Assembly: GCF_038396765.1 (NCBI RefSeq)
Contig: NZ_CP150096.1
Coordinates: forward strand, 5,811,001 to 5,875,000
Source of the DNA: Chitinophaga caseinilytica
Lineage (GTDB): Bacteria > Bacteroidota > Bacteroidia > Chitinophagales > Chitinophagaceae
Direction: 5' to 3'
DNA: 64,000 nt
Of this stretch, positions 52,043-60,578 are shown piece after piece; position 1 is the first letter of the stretch, and each line of letters starts with the position of its first letter. The position numbers were made by a program, and so were the translations under genes. The notes beneath the pieces are model-generated. The model saw only the letters and a program-made list of their open reading frames with translations. It had not been told where the DNA came from and did not search any database.

Positions 52043-53602
52043 ATGGCTACCCCAACCCACGCAACGGGGCCCACATCCCCGAAGGCGGCAAAACCCTTCT
52101 TCGGGAACGCCCCGCAACCCACCCCGCCCTTCTTCACGCCGGCACCCACCTCCGTGCAGAAGGAAGACGCACCCGAAACACCCACAAAAGACAAAGAACC
52201 CGACGTACCCATCCAATTCGGATCTTTCGAAGTATTCTGCCAACTGTTCGACGATCTCATCATCAAATGGCCCAAACGCTGGCAGCAATCCTATCAATCC
52301 GCCAAAAAACACGGCGGCAACACCCTCTTCGACCCCAAATTCGGCGAAGACCTCATCAGCAAGGAAATCATGTCGCTCTACAATATTTTCTGGGCCATCC
52401 AGCTGCAATCCAACTCACCATATGGTTCCAAAGTCGATTTCTCGAAAGGCCTCGAAATGGCGGAACAACTCACCGGCGTATCCGGCACCTGGCTCAACAT
52501 GGCCTCCATCGCCCTGCATATGGACATGGAAAAATACCTCGGCGAAAAAATCCCCATCTACGCCAAACAAAACCTCGGCATCTTCCTCATCTCCGGCGCC
52601 CTCCTGCAAAGCGGCCTCGTAGGCCTCAACGCCCTCACCAAAAGCGAGCTCGATTTCACCTCCATCCTCGGCCCCGCCACCAAAAAATGGACGGAACCAC
52701 CCGGCGGATTCTCCCGCCCCTTCGTGCTCGACAATATCCCCGACGACCGCTGGCGCCCGCCCTTCTATCAACCGCCCAAAGCCTTCGAACTGAAATACTC
52801 CGGCACCGATGAAAAAGCCGAAGAGAAAAAACTCAGCCTGGGCCTCGGTTTCAACCTCGCCTCCGCACTCGGCAAATACCCTGACGACGAAAAAGAAAAA
52901 GCGAAATACAAAGGCCTGGAACTTTTTCCCTACTTCCAGTATTTCAACTCCGAAGCCATCCCCGGGAAACCCGATCCCAAAGAACAGCACAAATTCATGC
53001 TCGGGCTTTACGGCGGCGATAAAGGCGTGTACGGCCTCGGCGAAGGCGGCGGCCGTTTCAACGGCGACCAACTGCTGGAAGGGTACGGCAGAGGCGGGGT
53101 TTCTTTCCGGAATTTCGGCCGGCTCTCCCTGCTCGACCTCACCGGTGAAGTGGATTACCGCCCCGATGCGGAAGCGAAATGGCGCGGCAGGCTCAACGCG
53201 GCGGCACAATTCAATATCCTCGACTCGAAACGCTTCGAATTCAACTTCGGCGCAGCCGCCGGGGCGCTCCTGCCTTCCGGTGGACAACCCGGCGCCATGG
53301 ATTACCGCACGCAGCTGTCGTTCATGCACAAATACAACGACAAACGATTCTCCCAACCGCTCAAATCCGGCGTCGAGTTTACGTATAACTATGGGCTGGA
53401 AGACCCCTTCAGCGCCGACTCTTCGCGGATTTCGGGGTTCGGGGCGCGGGCGGTTTTCATGAGCATGCTGAAAGGAGGTTTCGAAAGGTTCGAACATTAC
53501 GAAAAAAGCGACACCCTGCCCGAACAAGACCTTCACTTCTTCCTGGCGTTCGATTTCGCGCCGGTTTTTGCCCGAAAAAAGGAGGAAAAGAAAGACAAAT
53601 AG
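52043..53602 (+). CDS. Protein with injection-system cargo-like N-terminal tail and beta-rich body
   Basis: About 519 residues (ATG at 52043; an in-frame ATG at 52016 overlaps a possible -7 box, TAACTTCA). No signal peptide. The proline-rich start (PFFGNAP, then PFFTPAPTSVQKEDAPE) resembles the PFF...VQ-K/R tails of DUF4157-type and other proteins linked to extracellular contractile injection systems in Bacteroidota. Residues ~60-215 are helical; the rest is strand-rich (GLGFNLASALGKYP, YGLGEGGGRFNG, LRAAAQFN-like and DYRTQLSFMHKYND repeats) like a barrel or propeller. A basic tail ends the protein. No homologous function recognised; cargo or effector role is a hypothesis. Confidence 0.55.
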   Translation: MATPTHATGPTSPKAAKPFFGNAPQPTPPFFTPAPTSVQKEDAPETPTKDKEPDVPIQFGSFEVFCQLFDDLIIKWPKRWQQSYQSAKKHGGNTLFDPKFGEDLISKEIMSLYNIFWAIQLQSNSPYGSKVDFSKGLEMAEQLTGVSGTWLNMASIALHMDMEKYLGEKIPIYAKQNLGIFLISGALLQSGLVGLNALTKSELDFTSILGPATKKWTEPPGGFSRPFVLDNIPDDRWRPPFYQPPKAFELKYSGTDEKAEEKKLSLGLGFNLASALGKYPDDEKEKAKYKGLELFPYFQYFNSEAIPGKPDPKEQHKFMLGLYGGDKGVYGLGEGGGRFNGDQLLEGYGRGGVSFRNFGRLSLLDLTGEVDYRPDAEAKWRGRLNAAAQFNILDSKRFEFNFGAAAGALLPSGGQPGAMDYRTQLSFMHKYNDKRFSQPLKSGVEFTYNYGLEDPFSADSSRISGFGARAVFMSMLKGGFERFEHYEKSDTLPEQDLHFFLAFDFAPVFARKKEEKKDK

Positions 53603-53645
53603 CCCGGCGAAACATTCTGCCCCCCGGCAGCGTTATTTCTTCACT

Positions 53646-54824
53646 ATGCTATCTTCGATCCTCGACAACGACTTCTACAAGTTTACCATGCAGCAGGGCG
53701 TTATCCGGCTATTCCCGTACGCCCGCGCGCGTTACCGCTTCATCAACCGCGGCCGGCATTCCTTTCCGCCCGGCTTCGCCGATGCGCTCCGGAAAGCGGT
53801 AGACGATATGGCCAGCCTGCAGCTTACCCGAAAGGAAAAACACTTCCTCCAGCTCACCTGCCCTTACCTCGACCCCGTGTACCTCGATTTCCTCGAAGGC
53901 TATCGATACAACCCGGAAGAGGTACATATTTCGCAGGATGGCGATCAGCTGGAAGTGGGCGTGGAAGGACTTTGGTACCGCGCCATTTTGTGGGAAGTGC
54001 CCGTGATGTCGCTCATCTGCGAACTGTTTTACACGCTTGGCCACGCGGAAAGGATTTCCAACGAAGCCATTATCGAAAATACCCGGCAAAAAATCGAACG
54101 GTACCGGCATCTCGGCGTTACGGTAGCAGATTTCGGGACGCGGCGAAGATATTCATACAAAGTGCACAAGCTGGTGGTGGAAGCATTGAAGGAATTCGGG
54201 ACGGGGTCTTTCATCGGCACCAGCAACGTTCACCTCGCTATGATGTTCCAGACAAAACCCATCGGCACGCATGCGCATGAATGGTTCATGTTCCACGCCG
54301 CCCGGTTCGGCTTCAAAATGTCGAACGCGACGGGTTTGCAGAATTGGGTGGACGTTTACCGCGGCGACCTGGGCATCGCACTGTCTGACACCTATACCAC
54401 CGACGTTTTCCTCAGCCAGTTCGATAAAATGTACTCCAAACTGTTTGACGGCGTGCGGCACGATAGTGGCGACCCGCTCGCATTTGCGGACAAAGTGATC
54501 CGGCATTACAGGAAAATGGGCATCGATCCACTCAGCAAAACCATCATTTTTTCAGATGGCCTCAACGTGGAAAAAGTGGCGCGGATCGCGGAGCATTGCA
54601 GGGGCAGGATCGGAATGTCTTTCGGGATCGGGACCAGCCTCACCAACGACGCCGGCCCCGAAGCCATGAACATTGTCATCAAAATGACGGCTACCAGTCC
54701 GCATAACGGCGAATGGACCGAAGTCGTGAAACTTTCCGACGAGCCGGGCAAATATACCGGCAGCGGGGAAATGATCCGCCAGGCGAAACTGGTGCTGGGC
54801 ATCGATGACGCACAAAATGCGTAA
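53646..54824 (+). CDS. pncB: Nicotinate phosphoribosyltransferase
   Basis: A 392-residue enzyme from the ATG at 53646 (MLSSILDNDFYKFTMQQGV), a very conserved start. EFGTRRRYSYKVH-like (DFGTRRRYSYKVHKLVVEAL), SFIGTSNVHLAM, GTHAHEWFM and GVRHDSGDPLAFADK are the active-site motifs of the family, including the phosphorylated-His region. It converts nicotinate, PRPP and ATP to nicotinate mononucleotide in NAD salvage. The Crp/Fnr gene begins 8 bp after the stop, so it shares a transcript. Confidence 0.97.
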   Translation: MLSSILDNDFYKFTMQQGVIRLFPYARARYRFINRGRHSFPPGFADALRKAVDDMASLQLTRKEKHFLQLTCPYLDPVYLDFLEGYRYNPEEVHISQDGDQLEVGVEGLWYRAILWEVPVMSLICELFYTLGHAERISNEAIIENTRQKIERYRHLGVTVADFGTRRRYSYKVHKLVVEALKEFGTGSFIGTSNVHLAMMFQTKPIGTHAHEWFMFHAARFGFKMSNATGLQNWVDVYRGDLGIALSDTYTTDVFLSQFDKMYSKLFDGVRHDSGDPLAFADKVIRHYRKMGIDPLSKTIIFSDGLNVEKVARIAEHCRGRIGMSFGIGTSLTNDAGPEAMNIVIKMTATSPHNGEWTEVVKLSDEPGKYTGSGEMIRQAKLVLGIDDAQNA

Positions 54825-54832
54825 ATTGGGGG

Positions 54833-55468
54833 ATGATGATGGACACACGTGCTTTTCTGGACACCCATTTTCCGCAGTTCGAACCGGAATTGAAAGCAGA
54901 ACTGGCGGAAATCGCAGAGATCAGGAACATCCCCGCAGGAGAAACCCTCATGCGCACGGGCCAAAATATCCGCTCCACCGTATTGGTAGCCGAAGGCCGG
55001 CTGAAACTCTACCGCGAAGGGCGCGACGAAGGCGAGATTTTCATGTATTACCTCGAGCCCGGAAACGCCTGCGCCCTTTCCATGGTATGCGGCCAGCAGC
55101 AGGAAACCAGCGGCGTCATGCTCAAAGCCATCGAAGACAGTACCGTGATCCTCGTTCCCGTGAAATTCATGGAAAATTTCATGCAGCGATACAAGGGCTG
55201 GTATAATTTCGTAGTGGAAACTTACCGCGAACGCTTCGAAGAGCTCCTCACCCTCATCGATCACATCGCCTTCCGCGCCATGGACGAGCGCCTGGTATAT
55301 TACCTCGACAACCAGCGCGAGAAACTCGGTACCTCCAAACTCCACATCACCCATAGCGAGATCGCTACAGACCTTCACTCTTCCCGCGAAGTGATCAGCC
55401 GGCTGCTGAAAAAACTAGAGCAACAGGGGAAAGTCAAACTACACCGCCAATACATCGAGATGTTGTAA
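54833..55468 (+). CDS. Crp/Fnr-family transcriptional activator
   Basis: A 211-residue protein (ATGATGATG start; 54833 or 54839). Residues ~15-125 are a cyclic-nucleotide-binding-like beta-roll (GETLMRTGQNIRSTVLVAEGRLKLYREG), with no Cys cluster for FeS. The C-terminal winged helix is THSEIATDLHSSREVISRLLKKLEQQGKVKL; recognition-helix S-R-E-V-I-S-R keeps the Arg, Glu and Arg that CRP uses to read GTGA half-sites. The downstream TauE/YeeE and CstB-like promoters each carry GGTGAC-N4-GTCACC, a fitting target. Likely effector: a reactive sulfur species or a metabolite, inferred from target genes. Confidence 0.9.
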   Translation: MMMDTRAFLDTHFPQFEPELKAELAEIAEIRNIPAGETLMRTGQNIRSTVLVAEGRLKLYREGRDEGEIFMYYLEPGNACALSMVCGQQQETSGVMLKAIEDSTVILVPVKFMENFMQRYKGWYNFVVETYRERFEELLTLIDHIAFRAMDERLVYYLDNQREKLGTSKLHITHSEIATDLHSSREVISRLLKKLEQQGKVKLHRQYIEML

Positions 55469-55469
55469 C

Positions 55470-55514
55470 GGTGACCTGGGTCACCTTCGTTGCCGCCTCC
55501 ATTCCGGACATTTG
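55470..55514 (+). promoter_or_regulatory. Crp/Fnr operator and promoter of the TauE/YeeE operon
   Basis: GGTGACCTGGGTCACC (55470-55485) is a perfect palindrome, placed right after the Crp/Fnr stop. It is followed by exactly 21 bp and a -7 box GACATTTG (55507-55514). The predicted start near 55519 puts the palindrome centre at about -41.5, the standard class II activator position. No -33 box is visible, consistent with activator dependence. Confidence 0.72.
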
Positions 55515-55536
55515 CAGGATCAAAAAAAGTACCTGC

Positions 55537-56319
55537 ATGGAATGGACGGGCTACATAGCGGCAATACTCATCGGCATCTCCCTGGGGCTCACGGGCAGCG
55601 GGGGTTCTATCCTCACTATGCCCGTACTCGTGTATCTTTTCAGGCTGGAACCGGCCCTGGCTACCACCTATTCCCTTTTTATCGTGGGCAGTACCAGTCT
55701 TGCCGGTGCGGCGGGCAGTTACCGGCGGCGGGAGATTTCCGTGGCCACGGGTTTGCTCTTCGGCATATCCAGCGTAGCGGCCGTGTTGCTGACCCGGCAT
55801 TTTTTGCTCCCCGCCATTCCCGCAACGCTTTTCACATCCGGCAGTTTTACCCTTTCCCGCGACATGGCTATGATGTTGCTGCTTTCCGCGCTCATGCTGG
55901 CCGCTGCCAGGTCCATGATCCGTGGCAAGGCGCAGGGAACGGACGCGCCGCTTCCCGGGAAATGGCTGCTCCTGCTGTACGGCGCCGGCACCGGCCTGGT
56001 GACGGGGCTCCTGGGCGCGGGAGGCGGCTTCCTGCTCATCCCGGCGCTGGTGAACCTGCTGAAGATGCCCATGCGCACCGCTGCCGGCACCAGTCTTTTC
56101 ATCATTGCGCTGAATTCGCTGGCGGGGTTCGCGGGGGACGTAGGGCATTTCGAGCTGCAATGGCCGCTGCTGCTCACGCTTTCCGCCCTGGCGCTCGTTG
56201 GCATGGCCGTGGGCACAAGGGTATCGCAACGCGTATCAACGACGGGCCTTCGCAAAGGGTTCGGCTGGTTCGTGCTGGCGATGGCCGTATTCATCATTTT
56301 TAAAGAACTCAACACATGA
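55537..56319 (+). CDS. TauE/SafE-family sulfite/organosulfur exporter
   Basis: A 260-residue membrane protein with eight helices in two repeats, from the ATG at 55537; the open frame upstream to 55471 would run through the operator. The first repeat has ILIGISLGLTGSGGSILTMPVLVYL, the second TGLVTGLLGAGGGFLLIPALVNLLKMPMRTAAGTSLFIIALNSLAGF, the family signatures. It exports sulfite, sulfoacetate-like or other sulfur compounds. First gene of a Crp-controlled sulfur operon; its stop overlaps the next start (ATGA). Confidence 0.92.
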   Translation: MEWTGYIAAILIGISLGLTGSGGSILTMPVLVYLFRLEPALATTYSLFIVGSTSLAGAAGSYRRREISVATGLLFGISSVAAVLLTRHFLLPAIPATLFTSGSFTLSRDMAMMLLLSALMLAAARSMIRGKAQGTDAPLPGKWLLLLYGAGTGLVTGLLGAGGGFLLIPALVNLLKMPMRTAAGTSLFIIALNSLAGFAGDVGHFELQWPLLLTLSALALVGMAVGTRVSQRVSTTGLRKGFGWFVLAMAVFIIFKELNT

Positions 56320-56879
56320 TAGCATTTCTCCAACAACCATGGCCATGGTACGTGGCCGGGCCGCTGATCGGCCTCCTCGTGCCGGCGTTACTGCTGACGG
56401 GCAACAAAACCTTCGGCATCAGTTCCAACTTCCGGCACATCTGCGCCGCCTGCGCGCCGGCCAACATCTCCTTCTTCCGGTACAACTGGAAGAAAGAATC
56501 CTGGAACCTCATTTTCGCACTGGGCATCCTCGCCGGCGGCTTCGTTGCGGCACAGTGGCTCGGCAACGGTCAGCCTGCCAGCATCCATCCGGCGCTGGCG
56601 GCGGAATTGAGCCAATACGGGGTACATCCCGAAGCGGCGATCGTTCCGGCTTCGCTGTTCGGCATCGACCAGATTTTTACTTTGAGAGGATTGATTTTGA
56701 TGGTAGGAGGCGGACTGCTCGTGGGTTTCGGTACCCGTTACGCCGGCGGCTGCACGAGCGGGCATTCGATCATGGGCCTGTCCAGCCTGCAATGGCCGTC
56801 GCTGGTGGCTACCATCGCGTTCATGGCCGGGGGCTTTCTCATGGCGAATCTCATCCTTCCCTATTTACTCGCATTATAA
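56316..56879 (+). CDS. YeeE/YedE-family thiosulfate transporter, first half
   Basis: A 187-residue membrane protein. The landmark GFGTRYAGGCTSGHSIMGLSSLQWPS carries the conserved cysteine of the YeeE/TsuA thiosulfate channel, and CAACAPANISFF an extra cysteine pair near residue 45. Bacteroidota often split the full-length transporter into this half and a shorter partner, here the gene 12 bp downstream. It moves thiosulfate or a related sulfur species across the inner membrane. Confidence 0.9.
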   Translation: MIAFLQQPWPWYVAGPLIGLLVPALLLTGNKTFGISSNFRHICAACAPANISFFRYNWKKESWNLIFALGILAGGFVAAQWLGNGQPASIHPALAAELSQYGVHPEAAIVPASLFGIDQIFTLRGLILMVGGGLLVGFGTRYAGGCTSGHSIMGLSSLQWPSLVATIAFMAGGFLMANLILPYLLAL

Positions 56880-56891
56880 ACATCTGATAGC

Positions 56892-57302
56892 ATGAAATAT
56901 TTGAAATACCTTTTATTCGGCATCCTCTTCGGCATCGTGCTCGTAAAAGCGGAAATGATCAGCTGGTTCCGCATCCAGGAAATGTTCCGGATGCAATCGT
57001 TCCACATGTACGGCATCATCGGGAGCGCCGTGGCCACGGGCATGTTGTCTGTATGGCTCATCCGCCGGTTCAACATCAAAACCATCCACGGCGAAACGGT
57101 CGTGATCCCGGATAAGAAATTCAACAAAGGGCAGATTTACGGCGGTCTCCTGTTCGGCCTCGGCTGGGCCATGACGGGCGCCTGCCCCGGCCCCCTTTTC
57201 GCACAGGCCGGTACCGGCGCGGCAGCCGTGGGCGTCACCATCCTGGCAGCCATCGCGGGGACCTGGCTCTACGGCCGCTTCCGGGAGAAACTGCCACATT
57301 GA
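56892..57302 (+). CDS. YeeE/YedE-type transporter, second half (DUF6691-like)
   Basis: A 136-residue membrane protein with four helices. GLGWAMTGACPGPLFAQAGTGAAAVGV holds the conserved Cys of the second YeeE repeat. The size and the position 12 bp after the first half show that the two together make the transporter. DUF6691 is the usual label of this half. Ends 132 bp before the CstB-like gene, which has its own operator. Confidence 0.9.
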   Translation: MKYLKYLLFGILFGIVLVKAEMISWFRIQEMFRMQSFHMYGIIGSAVATGMLSVWLIRRFNIKTIHGETVVIPDKKFNKGQIYGGLLFGLGWAMTGACPGPLFAQAGTGAAAVGVTILAAIAGTWLYGRFREKLPH

Positions 57303-57328
57303 CTGCGGTATGAAATCAGGCGGGGCGA

Positions 57329-57340
57329 TGACGGCCGTCA
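57329..57340. promoter_or_regulatory. Possible secondary Crp/Fnr site
   Basis: TGACGGCCGTCA is a perfect 12-bp palindrome with the same TGAC-N4-GTCA core as the two strong sites but without the outer GG/CC. Its centre lies 48 bp upstream of the 57375-57390 palindrome. Could be a weaker second site; chance is not excluded. Confidence 0.4.
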
Positions 57341-57374
57341 ATGCACAGGCTCCGGATTTGCAAGACCTTTGCAT

Positions 57375-57419
57375 GGTGACCGCAGTCACCGTACCAGCTA
57401 GGAACAATTCCGAAATTTG
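57375..57419 (+). promoter_or_regulatory. Crp/Fnr operator and promoter of the CstB-like gene
   Basis: GGTGACCGCAGTCACC (57375-57390), then exactly 21 bp, then -7 box GAAATTTG (57412-57419). This repeats the arrangement before the TauE gene base for base in spacing, with unrelated spacer sequence. Predicted start near 57424; the ATG follows at 57435. Confidence 0.72.
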
Positions 57420-57434
57420 TAAAAACGAAAAGCA

Positions 57435-58754
57435 ATGAAAATCAGACAATTCGAAGATAAAGCACTCGCACATTTCTCCTACGCCATCACGGGCCCTGAA
57501 GGCACCGTACTGGTAGATCCGGGGCGCGACCCGCTTCCTTACCTGGAATACGCTGCGGCCGAAGGTTCCAACATCACCGGCATCATCGAAACGCATCCCC
57601 ATGCCGATTTCGTGAGCTGCCACCTGGAACTGCACAAGGCCATCGGCGCCACGGTCTATTGCTCCCGCATCCTCGAAGCCACTTATCCGCATACCACATT
57701 CGATAACGGCGATACCATCTCCCTCGGCGGAGGCGCCGTACTGAAGGCCCTGAACACTCCGGGCCACTCGCCAGACAGCATCAGCATCGTGCTCGAAGAA
57801 AACGGCCAACCCACCGCCGTGTTCACCGGAGACACCCTGTTCATCGGCGATTGCGGCCGGCCAGACCTCCGCGAGAAAACCGGTAAGGTTTCCGCCAAAC
57901 GCGAAGCCCTTGCCAAAGACATGTACCACAGTCTCCGCGAGCAACTGATGACCCTGCCCGACGAGGTGGTAATTTACCCCGCGCACGGCTCGGGATCCCT
58001 GTGCGGAAAAAACCTGTCGTCAGCCACCAGCGCCACTATCGGCGAACAAAAACAAACGAACTGGTCGCTGCAGGATATGACGGAAGCTGAATTCGTGGAA
58101 GCCCTGCTTTCCGAGCAGCCTTTCATCCCGAAATACTTCCCGTACGACGTTTCCATCAACCGCAAAGGCGCGGAAGACCTGGAAACCGCCCTCAAAAAAG
58201 TACCCGGCTGCGCGCAGTCCAACGCCGTTGTGATCGACGCGCGCCCGGAAAACATATTCAAACAAGGCCACATTCCCGGGGCTATCAACCTGCAGGACGG
58301 CGGCAAGTTCGAAACCTGGCTGGGCAGCATCGTGACACCCGATGAGCCGTATGTGCTCCTCGCCGGCGACGCCACCAGCCTGGAAACCCTCATCCGCAGG
58401 ACCGCCAAAATCGGCTACGAATCCTTCATCGCCGGTACCGGCATCGCACAGGGAGGCACAGCCATAACGCCCGCGCTGGATGTGGACGCATTCCGCGCGC
58501 ATCCTGAAAACTACACGATCGTGGATGTCCGCAATGCGTCGGAAACCGCCGCAGGCCTTCTTTTCCCCGGCGCCATCGCCATTCCGTTGCATCAGCTCCG
58601 TGAAAGAACGGCAGAGATACCCGCAGGTAAACCCATCGTGGTACATTGCGCCGGCGGATACCGCAGCGCGGCCGGCAGCAGCATCGTAGCCGCGGCCCTT
58701 CCCGAAGCCATAGTATTCGATCTCGGGGAATCCGTAAAGACATTTCTGGGCTAA
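57435..58754 (+). CDS. CstB-like MBL-fold persulfide dioxygenase with pseudo-rhodanese and rhodanese domains
   Basis: A 439-residue cytosolic protein. The metallo-beta-lactamase domain (1-240) holds THPHADFVS (His54, His56, Asp58), TPGHSPDSIS, GDTLFIGDCGRPD and YPAHGSGS, the mononuclear iron site of persulfide dioxygenases. A first rhodanese (260-345: VVIDARPENIFKQGHIPGAIN) lacks the catalytic Cys (VLLAGDATS), the second (360-439) has VVHCAGGYRSAAG with an active Cys near residue 408. This order is that of CstB, which oxidises persulfides to thiosulfate. Together with TauE and YeeE it forms a cst-like module, here under a Crp-type activator rather than CstR. Confidence 0.92.
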   Translation: MKIRQFEDKALAHFSYAITGPEGTVLVDPGRDPLPYLEYAAAEGSNITGIIETHPHADFVSCHLELHKAIGATVYCSRILEATYPHTTFDNGDTISLGGGAVLKALNTPGHSPDSISIVLEENGQPTAVFTGDTLFIGDCGRPDLREKTGKVSAKREALAKDMYHSLREQLMTLPDEVVIYPAHGSGSLCGKNLSSATSATIGEQKQTNWSLQDMTEAEFVEALLSEQPFIPKYFPYDVSINRKGAEDLETALKKVPGCAQSNAVVIDARPENIFKQGHIPGAINLQDGGKFETWLGSIVTPDEPYVLLAGDATSLETLIRRTAKIGYESFIAGTGIAQGGTAITPALDVDAFRAHPENYTIVDVRNASETAAGLLFPGAIAIPLHQLRERTAEIPAGKPIVVHCAGGYRSAAGSSIVAAALPEAIVFDLGESVKTFLG

Positions 58755-58779
58755 ATGCCCGTACGCATCAGGTTAAGTC

Positions 58780-58809
58780 GGGCTGGCTCATTTGGGCCGG
58801 CCCTTTTTT
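58780..58809 (+). terminator. Terminator of the CstB-like gene
   Basis: Stem GGGCTGGC (58780-58787) with GCCGGCCC (58796-58803), one G-T pair, followed by six T residues (58804-58809). Starts 25 bp after the stop codon and overlaps the end of the convergent dipeptidase gene. Confidence 0.8.
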
Positions 58810-60391
58810 ATCGCTCCATGAAATCTTTCACGAACCGGTAACCGTTTTCGAAGAAGAGATTTTCCGCGAATTGCGCCACATCCAGATCGTCGTACCATGC
58901 AGATGCGTCTTCCAATTGCGACAGGTATACTTTGAACTCGTTGCGGATGGTACGTTTGAGGCGTTCCATATCGCGCACACCGGGCATGGTGATGAATGGA
59001 TTGATGAGACCGTCGAAATCGCTGCCAATGGTGATGTGACGGATGGACGTATCCAGCGGAATGCCCGCCCGCAGGCAGGTCTGGAGGAAATGCTTCAGGT
59101 GGAGGAAAATATGGTCGTAGTACCAGCGTTCCAGCATCCCCTGTTCTTCCCAATTCTTCTTCAAACGCGCCACGGCCAGGCAATGATCGGCATCCACCTT
59201 GTTGCGGTATTTGCCGAGATCGATCTGCAACTCGTCCCACTCCGCCAGGGAAATAAAATCCGTATCCACCACAAAATCGCCGTCCAACCTGCCGTCTACG
59301 TCCGCATCGAACGGATCGACGTAGCCGAGGATGCGCCGGTCCATCGACAGCCCGATCATGCCGCCGTGGCTGACGATCCAGGCGATCTCTTCATCGAACA
59401 GGTTGATGGTAGACATGTTGAAAGTGGGCGTACAAATGGGCGATGGCATACTTTCCGCCGACAGCGTTTTCGCCATTTCCACGCGCACTATCGGCCCTTC
59501 CGCCCTTATCAGCGCGGCGTATTCCGGCCAGGCTTCGAACGGGATACCCGTAAAGCCCGCATGCGAGCAAAGCAGCGGCACGGGGGAATGGAGCGGCGTA
59601 TCGCCCTGCCCGTCTACCGCACGCATGAGATCGCGGCGCGATTTGTAGCTCATATGTTTGAGATCGGGATGGATGCCACGGTCGAACAGCGCCTGTGCCA
59701 CCGCGTACCCGTCTGGTTCCATGCCGTTGCCCGTCGGGAAAAACGGTTTGGGATCGGTGAGCTGGATGCCGAACGCATGGTTGCAGAGGCTGGATTGCTG
59801 CATGTGCGTGAGGTTGATGGCCAGGACGGGCACATCCCGCGCCAGGAGCCGGTCGAGGTTATCGACGATCTCGCTGACCGGGAAAAATTTCCCGTTGCCC
59901 GTCCGGTTCACGCTGTCTACGAAAGAATGGCATCCTTCCACCACGAAAAAAATATTGATCCGGTCGGTACGGAGGCCGTTGGCAAAGGTGTCGCGCGTCA
60001 CCACATGGAAAATATCGCTGTTATCGAGATAGGCGTTGAGGGTGCGGTTGATGAGGAAATCGGTGTAGGCTTTGTATTCGTTGCGGACGATCTTTTTGAG
60101 CAGCGGCTCCGACAATTTATGCTGCGATCCTGCGCGGAGGTGCTGCCGGAGGGGAATGACCTCCGCGGCCAGGTAACTTTCCATACTGTACAGCACGATC
60201 CCCAGGAGCACGCCTTCGGCGTAATTGTCCAGTTGCGAGGGGTGGATTTGCGACTGGATGATGTTGGGAATGTCCGTACACTGCGATTGCAGGACTTTCA
60301 CCTCGTTCCGCCCGAGCATGTCGGTGACGGTCCCGGATTCGCTGAACAGCTGTTTGAGGATGGGATGGGTGTGAAAATCAAAGTATTGCAT
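58808..60391 (-). CDS. Membrane-dipeptidase-like amidohydrolase (peptidase M19 family)
   Basis: A 527-residue soluble enzyme of the amidohydrolase superfamily: MQYFDFHTHPILK provides the metal-binding HTH at the start, FFVVEGCHSFVD the bridging glutamate, INLTHMQQSSLCNH and LLCSHAGF later histidines, and HITIGSDFDGLINPF the final aspartate in the M19 style. It is longer than typical renal-dipeptidase homologues (~350-400), with inserts of unknown role. No signal peptide. Hydrolyses dipeptides or another amide in the cytosol; substrate unknown. Confidence 0.8.
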   Translation of the reverse strand: MQYFDFHTHPILKQLFSESGTVTDMLGRNEVKVLQSQCTDIPNIIQSQIHPSQLDNYAEGVLLGIVLYSMESYLAAEVIPLRQHLRAGSQHKLSEPLLKKIVRNEYKAYTDFLINRTLNAYLDNSDIFHVVTRDTFANGLRTDRINIFFVVEGCHSFVDSVNRTGNGKFFPVSEIVDNLDRLLARDVPVLAINLTHMQQSSLCNHAFGIQLTDPKPFFPTGNGMEPDGYAVAQALFDRGIHPDLKHMSYKSRRDLMRAVDGQGDTPLHSPVPLLCSHAGFTGIPFEAWPEYAALIRAEGPIVRVEMAKTLSAESMPSPICTPTFNMSTINLFDEEIAWIVSHGGMIGLSMDRRILGYVDPFDADVDGRLDGDFVVDTDFISLAEWDELQIDLGKYRNKVDADHCLAVARLKKNWEEQGMLERWYYDHIFLHLKHFLQTCLRAGIPLDTSIRHITIGSDFDGLINPFITMPGVRDMERLKRTIRNEFKVYLSQLEDASAWYDDLDVAQFAENLFFENGYRFVKDFMER

Positions 60392-60524
60392 GATAGTGGG
60401 GTTTGACGGGGGTTATAGGAACAACGATACGCGGCTGACGGTGCGTGAATTGGGGCTATGCTTCAGTATACGTAAGTTAAGGAATTTTTACATGCAGGCG
60501 GGCTCCCGGCCGAAGGCGGCAGGC

Positions 60525-60555
60525 AAAAAACAGCCGGCGCCAAATGGGCGCCGGC
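60525..60555 (-). terminator. Terminator of the acyl-CoA dehydrogenase gene
   Basis: Stem GCCGGCGCC (60533-60541) with GGCGCCGGC (60547-60555), followed on the minus strand by TGTTTTTT. Lies 24 bp after the stop codon. The rest of the 187-bp gap to 60392 shows no gene. Confidence 0.8.
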
Positions 60556-60578
60556 GTGTTAATTATGGGTTAGTAAAG

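Noticed and set aside
58646..60406. A 586-codon plus-strand open frame
   Set aside because: Mirror of the dipeptidase gene; no domain and it crosses a terminator.
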